Shown here: piece by piece, positions 59,890 to 64,000 of the stretch
Numbering within the stretch: position 1 is the stretch's first letter
Layout: each line of letters begins with the position of its first letter
Source of the DNA: CAVVGZ01 sp963841845
Lineage (GTDB): Bacteria; Chloroflexota; Anaerolineae; Anaerolineales; Anaerolineaceae
Assembly (NCBI GenBank): GCA_963841845.1
Contig: CAWJEG010000005.1
Coordinates: forward strand, 376,864 to 440,863
Direction: 5' to 3'
DNA: 64,000 bases
Translations under genes and position numbers: made by a program
The notes under the pieces: model-generated
What the model was told of the DNA's origin: nothing
What the model saw: only the letters and a program-made list of their open reading frames with translations
Database searches by the model: none

Positions 59890-60761
59890 TCATCACACCC
59901 AGGATCGCAGCCACAATCGTTGCCAGGGCAGTGTTGGAGATACCAGGCATCGTGTAATCCGGAATGATATTATAAACCGCATCCCTTGCAGCATCGATGA
60001 ATCCATGCTGCTCAGCAACCCATTCCAGACCATCCGGGTGGCTGGATGCCAGGGGTGATAAAACTGCCAGGGCTACGGCAATGGCGATCCCGCCAAAGAT
60101 CATCACTTTTTCGCTTCCTGTGCTCTTTTTCTCACTATTGAGTAAATCGGGACGTGTGGCTTCTATCAGCCCCAACGCGCCGACCGTGATCAGCCCCTCC
60201 CCAAGGCCAATCAAGGCATGGATCGCACCCATCGCCGGAACGGCAATATTGGCCGGTGAAGTGCCGGATAGGGCCAATTCTAGTGCGCAGGCCAGTGAAG
60301 CGATAACAATCGATAACCAGGCAGCAGCGAAACCGCTGACGTATAACCCCCACCGTTTTCCGCCCAGTGCACGCTGTAAAAGCGTGTATACTGCATAGGA
60401 AACAAAAACGCCAATGACGGCCATATTGAAGATATTTGCCCCCAGAGCCAATAATGCCGCCATCCTGGAAAAGAATCGCTTGCACGGAGACGACGGTCGT
60501 CATTACCAGCACCGCCGGCCACGGTCCGAGCAGGATGGATGCCAGGGCTGCGCCCAACAGGTGGCCGGATGTGCCGCCTGTAACCGAGAAGTTCAGCATT
60601 TGCCCGGCAAAGATAGCCGCTGCTAACACGCCCATCAGCGGCACCTGGCGCTCACCCAGGGTACGGCTGGTTTGGCGTAGAGCCACAATAATTACAGCAA
60701 TCGATACGACCCAACAGACCAGGGCAACTGGGACAGATAAAAAACCATCAGGAATGTGCAT
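59852..60761 (-). pseudogene. cbiM: Metal-binding ECF component CbiM with C-terminal PDGLE domain, frame disrupted
   Basis: The composite of about 303 residues starts at 60761 with MHIPDGFLS. This N-terminus is diagnostic, since the free amino group and His2 bind the metal in CbiM/NikM. The frame shifts near 60450, inside QAILFQDGG, and resumes as ALLALGANIFNMAVIGVFVSY. The C-terminal part contains SSHPDGLEWVAEQHGF, a CbiN/NikN-type PDGLE domain fused to CbiM. Sequence does not decide between Co2+ and Ni2+. No cobalamin riboswitch box was seen upstream; a dyad at 60843 is a possible operator. Confidence 0.78.
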
Positions 60762-60842
60762 TGCAGCGTGGTGAGAATAGCATGGGAATCTCCGTGTGAA
60801 GTCAAGATGTCGAATTGACAAAATTATAAATCATAATCATGC

Positions 60843-60864
60843 TTATTGCAAGTATTCGCAATAA
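60843..60864. promoter_or_regulatory. Candidate metal-regulator operator
   Basis: TTATTGC and GCAATAA form a perfect inverted repeat with an 8-base spacer, 82 bases upstream of cbiM. The AT-rich dyad shape is compatible with a Fur-, Zur/Nur- or NikR-type site, but no consensus is matched exactly. Confidence 0.4.
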
Positions 60865-61176
60865 GGATGTCTAAAAACACGTATGAAAACATGATATTAA
60901 TACACCAAATCAGGAAAATTAAATACAATCAAAGTATCCTCAAACCTGGAACCAGAAACGGAACAAGAACGATATATAGAAACAGGTAGTATTGTTACGT
61001 GGATTGCAGTATAGGAGTCTACAGGTCAGATTTCAATACAGGTTGCAATCATATTTTTAAAAACCAGCCCATTTCCCGGTATCTTCATGATGCTGTGGGC
61101 TTTATATTAGCCTATTTTTTAGAATAATTGGATTTATTTTTTCTACCTCTTCTTATTTTGAGTTGAAAGCCAAAAA

Positions 61177-61465
61177 ATGCTGCTGGCGCGCACCTCACGA
61201 AGTTGTGAATCCCCCGGATAAAAAATTAAAATCAGGTGGCACATTCTGGTGGCGTGGACGAGTTACTGGTGGAATGGCGGGCAGTTTGTTTTTACGTTCA
61301 CTTGAACGCAGTAATAGGATATATCACGCCATGCTGGCTCGGGGGTTTAATGGAGAATTGCCTCCCCGGCCAAATCCTCCCATCCCTACATCAAATTGGA
61401 TTATTTTCGGATCCGGTTTGCTGGTTATATCATCCCTGCTGGTTTTTGGGCTGCTATTTTGGTAA
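61177..61465 (+). pseudogene. CbiQ C-terminal remnant
   Basis: Only the last third of a CbiQ remains. MLLARTSRS at 61177 matches the coupling region, then the frame shifts near 61235 into WWRGRVTGGMAGSLFLRSLERSNRIYHAMLARGFNGE and a final helix to the stop at 61465. About 190 N-terminal residues are missing, so no functional membrane protein is expected. It overlaps the following cbiO start by one base, an operon arrangement left over from a complete copy. Confidence 0.7.
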
Positions 61466-62181
61466 TGACTCAACGATCACCAGGCGAAATCATTCGTATT
61501 GAGCATTTAACCTTCGTCTATCCCGATGGACGCAAGGCAATTGAAAATATCAATTCTCAAATCTCCCGGGGTGAAAAAGTGGCCCTGGTCGGGCCGAATG
61601 GTGCCGGAAAATCCACCTTGCTCCTTCATATTAACGGCATCTTCAGGGGGAAAGGCATGATTCAAATTGCAGGGATTGAAATTAGCGATCGGACGATCAA
61701 GCAGATTCGCAGCAGAGTTGGTATGATCTTTCAAAATCCTGACGACCAGCTTTTTTCACCAACGGTATTCGACGATATTGCTTACGGTCCAATATACCAG
61801 GGATTTCCCGAATCTTCCATACGAGTGAAAGTAGTTCAAGCTCTGGAGCAGGTAAATATGCCTGGATTTGAGGATCGGGTTTCATATCACCTGAGCCTGG
61901 GGGAAAAGAAACGGATTGCCATAGCGTCTGTCCTCTCCATGCAGCCAGATATCCTGGTTTTGGATGAACCTACCGCCGGACTGGATCCTGCCGGTAGACG
62001 GCGCATTATCCAACTCCTAAAAGACCTGCCTCAAACAATGCTGGTCGCATCGCATGATCTGGCCCTTGTCGAATCACTTTGCAGCAGGACAATATTAATC
62101 AATCACGGAAAACTGATCGCCGATGCTAACACTTCCGATATTTTAGGAAATACCGCCCTCCTATTCGAAAATGGAATGTAA
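61465..62181 (+). CDS. Second CbiO-type ECF ATPase
   Basis: A 239-residue ABC ATPase, intact and close to the minus-strand CbiO: Walker A GPNGAGKST, FQNPDDQLFSPTVFDDIAYGP, LSLGEKKR (Gly to Leu in the usual LSGG), LVLDEPTAGLDP and ASHDLAL. It starts at an ATG overlapping the CbiQ remnant stop (TAATG). The partner membrane protein is truncated, so it may work with the other CbiQ or be decaying. Confidence 0.85.
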   Translation: MTQRSPGEIIRIEHLTFVYPDGRKAIENINSQISRGEKVALVGPNGAGKSTLLLHINGIFRGKGMIQIAGIEISDRTIKQIRSRVGMIFQNPDDQLFSPTVFDDIAYGPIYQGFPESSIRVKVVQALEQVNMPGFEDRVSYHLSLGEKKRIAIASVLSMQPDILVLDEPTAGLDPAGRRRIIQLLKDLPQTMLVASHDLALVESLCSRTILINHGKLIADANTSDILGNTALLFENGM

Positions 62182-62253
62182 ATCAGTTATTGATTTTCCC
62201 CACTTGATTTCGAATGTTCTTTTTGTGGTATGATTTTCCCCATTGGAGTATAA

Positions 62254-62612
62254 ATGGAGAGCGAAAAAATTACAATTATCGAGGGCCCACCACCAACTTT
62301 TGAGGTGGAACTTAATGATTGGGTGTTGGGTTAAGTGAGAGCCCGAAATATTTTAATATGGCTACTACTCGTCTGAGGACATTTAATGGTCCTGCCCTGG
62401 TTGAAAGATGCTACCGGGCCTGGAACAAGAATGACAACATATTTCTACATTACCGCGACAAATTGGGACTGGAAGATAAAGTTCCAATCCTTGCACCGCG
62501 CACCCTGGATACGGATGATGGTAATGTACTGATATTGTGGGTACGCCTGAATCCGGAAGAATTCGAATTAAACGACGAACTCAATGATGATGAGGAAGGT
62601 TTCGACGATTAA
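62254..62612 (+). pseudogene. Small acidic hypothetical protein, frame disrupted
   Basis: The ATG at 62254 (MESEKITIIEGPPPTFEVELNDWVLG; GGAG upstream) is separated by one base shift near 62330 from the rest (LSESPKYFNMATTRLRTFNG ...), ending at 62612. The total is about 119 residues. The C-terminus is very acidic (ELNDELNDDEEGFDD). An extended -10 like sequence TGGTATGAT lies 20-30 bases upstream. The family is not recognised. Confidence 0.55.
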
Positions 62613-62766
62613 GTTTGCCAGCACGGAAGTTGCTTAATTCGAAAATTTCCGGTCCATATGATCATCATTTCTATCATTGGACGCTGTCACCTGCGGTCCT
62701 GCTATTTGATATATATTGGACGCCGGTGGAATTGAGGAAAAAATCCCATCAGGATATAATCAAGCT

Positions 62767-64000
62767 ATGAAAAAGAATAAAATATTACTGGTAATCCCCC
62801 TTTTTGCAATAGGGGTTGTTGCGGTTTTGTCTCTAACAATCTTCAGGGATCGCATTTTCTGGCATGTTGACCAGCTTGTGGTGAAATTATCCTATTCTCT
62901 AAAACCACCCGAGGAAGAAGTGTTTATTCCCAGCACCCCTATAGCCAGCCGACACACACCAAACACCGTTCCCAACCTTAACCCCTACCCCGGAAATAAT
63001 CCTCGAAACGGCACCTGTAATTTCCACTGAAATACCTACTCCCGCTCCCGCCCGCAGCCAACCTGGATGGGGTCAAGTACAGTCGGCAGGCTCCAGGGGT
63101 TATTTAGTTATTGTGCACCGGCTAACCTGGCAATGGCATTATCCTATTGGGGATGGCAAGGGGCCAGGTTGGATATGCGCAGCGTCCTGAAACCTTTCGA
63201 GAAAGACAAAAATGTAATGCCTTATGAAATGGCTGATTACATTCAGAACCAGACCGATCTTGGTGCAATGGTTCGTTACGGGGGTGATTTAGAGCTTTTA
63301 AAAGTGTTAATCGCCAATGGATTTCCAGTCTTGATTGAAAAAGGCGCCTGGATGGTGGATTTAACAAATAAAATCAGCTGGATGGGTCATTTCGGTGTGA
63401 TTGATGGCTATGATGATGGCCAGCAAAAATTTTTCACCAAAGACTCATTCTATGGACCCCCCTGATCATCCGGAAATTTACCCGGTAGATTATGCCAGGC
63501 TGGAAAGTGAATGGCGCAGGATTAATTTTTCAGTACATGCTGTTTATCCTTACTATGAAGAAGCCCGCTTATTAGAAATCCTTGGTGATTATGGAGATTC
63601 TAACCTCAGCAATCAGATTGCACTCAATCGGGCGGATGAGGAAATTGTCAGCCTGTCTGGTGTGGACAATGTATTTGCTTGGTTCAATAAAGGCACAAGC
63701 CTGGTGCAGCTGCAGGATTTTATGGGGCAGCCAGCGCATATGATCAATTCTTCCTGCTCAACGCTGCCTTGCCCGAAAGTGAACGACCCTGGCGGATGGT
63801 CTGGTATCGAACCGGACCGTACTATGCGTATTACTTTGCCGGCCGCTACCAGGATGTCATCGATCTGGCAACAAAAACCCTGGACGTTCCCCAACCGTAC
63901 CTGGAAGAGAGCTGGTACTGGCGTGCCCGTGCATTTATTGCCCTTGGTGAACGCGGAAAAAGCAATCGATGATTTGAATAAATCCCTCGAATACCATCCC
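62767..64000 (+). pseudogene. C39-peptidase-like TPR protein, frame disrupted and truncated by window end
   Basis: An N-terminal signal anchor (KKNKILLVIPLFAIGVVAVLSL) and Pro/Thr-rich linker lead to a cysteine-peptidase-like domain, FSYCAPANLAMALSYWGWQ, with HFGVIDGYDD supplying the likely catalytic His. Helical TPR-like sequence follows (YAYYFAGRYQDVIDLATKTL, then ESWYWRARAFIALGERG). At least four shifts (near 62960, 63060, 63460, 63730) break the frame. It resembles C39_2-domain proteins that pair a papain-like fold with tetratricopeptide repeats. The C-terminus lies beyond 64000. Confidence 0.6.

Noticed and set aside
60762..61160. Cobalamin riboswitch upstream of cbiM
   Set aside because: No B12-box sequence (GCCACTG type) or matching fold elements could be seen on the minus strand.

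Overview
The window looks like a chromosomal segment of an anaerobic bacterium of the Chloroflexota, probably class Anaerolineae. This is inferred from gene content: a DUF4956/VTC/CotH locus, an LLM-class (F420-type) oxidoreductase, RuBisCO-like proteins, an AftB-like GT-C glycosyltransferase and a GyrA with an atypical GyrA box. No rRNA or other taxonomic marker is present. Many otherwise good genes are split by single-base frameshifts. Sequencing or assembly indels are therefore a real possibility beside true gene decay, and broken genes are given here as composites.

Positions 887-12637 hold a carbohydrate (probably polyol) utilisation region. A six-gene minus-strand operon encodes an intact RuBisCO-like protein (RLP), a zinc-type polyol dehydrogenase, galactitol-family PTS IIA, IIB and IIC, and a second zinc dehydrogenase. 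A second, frameshifted RLP converges on it. A class II aldolase is transcribed divergently, and a second class II aldolase lies beside a PfkB/1-phosphofructokinase-type kinase. Together they suggest uptake and phosphorylation of a polyol, oxidation to a ketose phosphate, a second phosphorylation, an RLP-catalysed enolisation or isomerisation, and retro-aldol cleavage.

Positions 12982-31783 are a mixed region: a thioredoxin-like protein, an MntP-like pump, a dynamin-like GTPase, a mannitol-phosphate-dehydrogenase/C_GCAxxG_C_C fusion, a fatty acid desaturase, kynureninase, a PadR regulator with an operator-like palindrome on its promoter, a DUF421 protein, an HtrA-type lipoprotein protease beside a two-component system, a GT-C glycosyltransferase, and tRNA-Val(CAC) with a stack of about 150-bp repeats carrying copies of its 3' end.

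Positions 33868-54466 form the most striking region: DUF4956, a VTC-type polyphosphate polymerase, and five tandem paralogues of a giant membrane-anchored leucine-rich-repeat/CotH-kinase protein. Copies 4 and 5 are intact (about 1150 and 1277 residues) and copies 1-3 are frameshifted. Copies 2-5 each have their own extended -10 promoter (TGGTATAAT) and a leader able to form a stem-loop. The LRR block varies by whole 68-residue super-repeats.

Positions 54599-64000 hold gyrA, birA, a CbiM/CbiQ/CbiO cobalt- or nickel-type ECF transporter with a divergent CbiQ-remnant/CbiO pair, a small acidic protein and a C39-peptidase-like TPR protein running off the window end.
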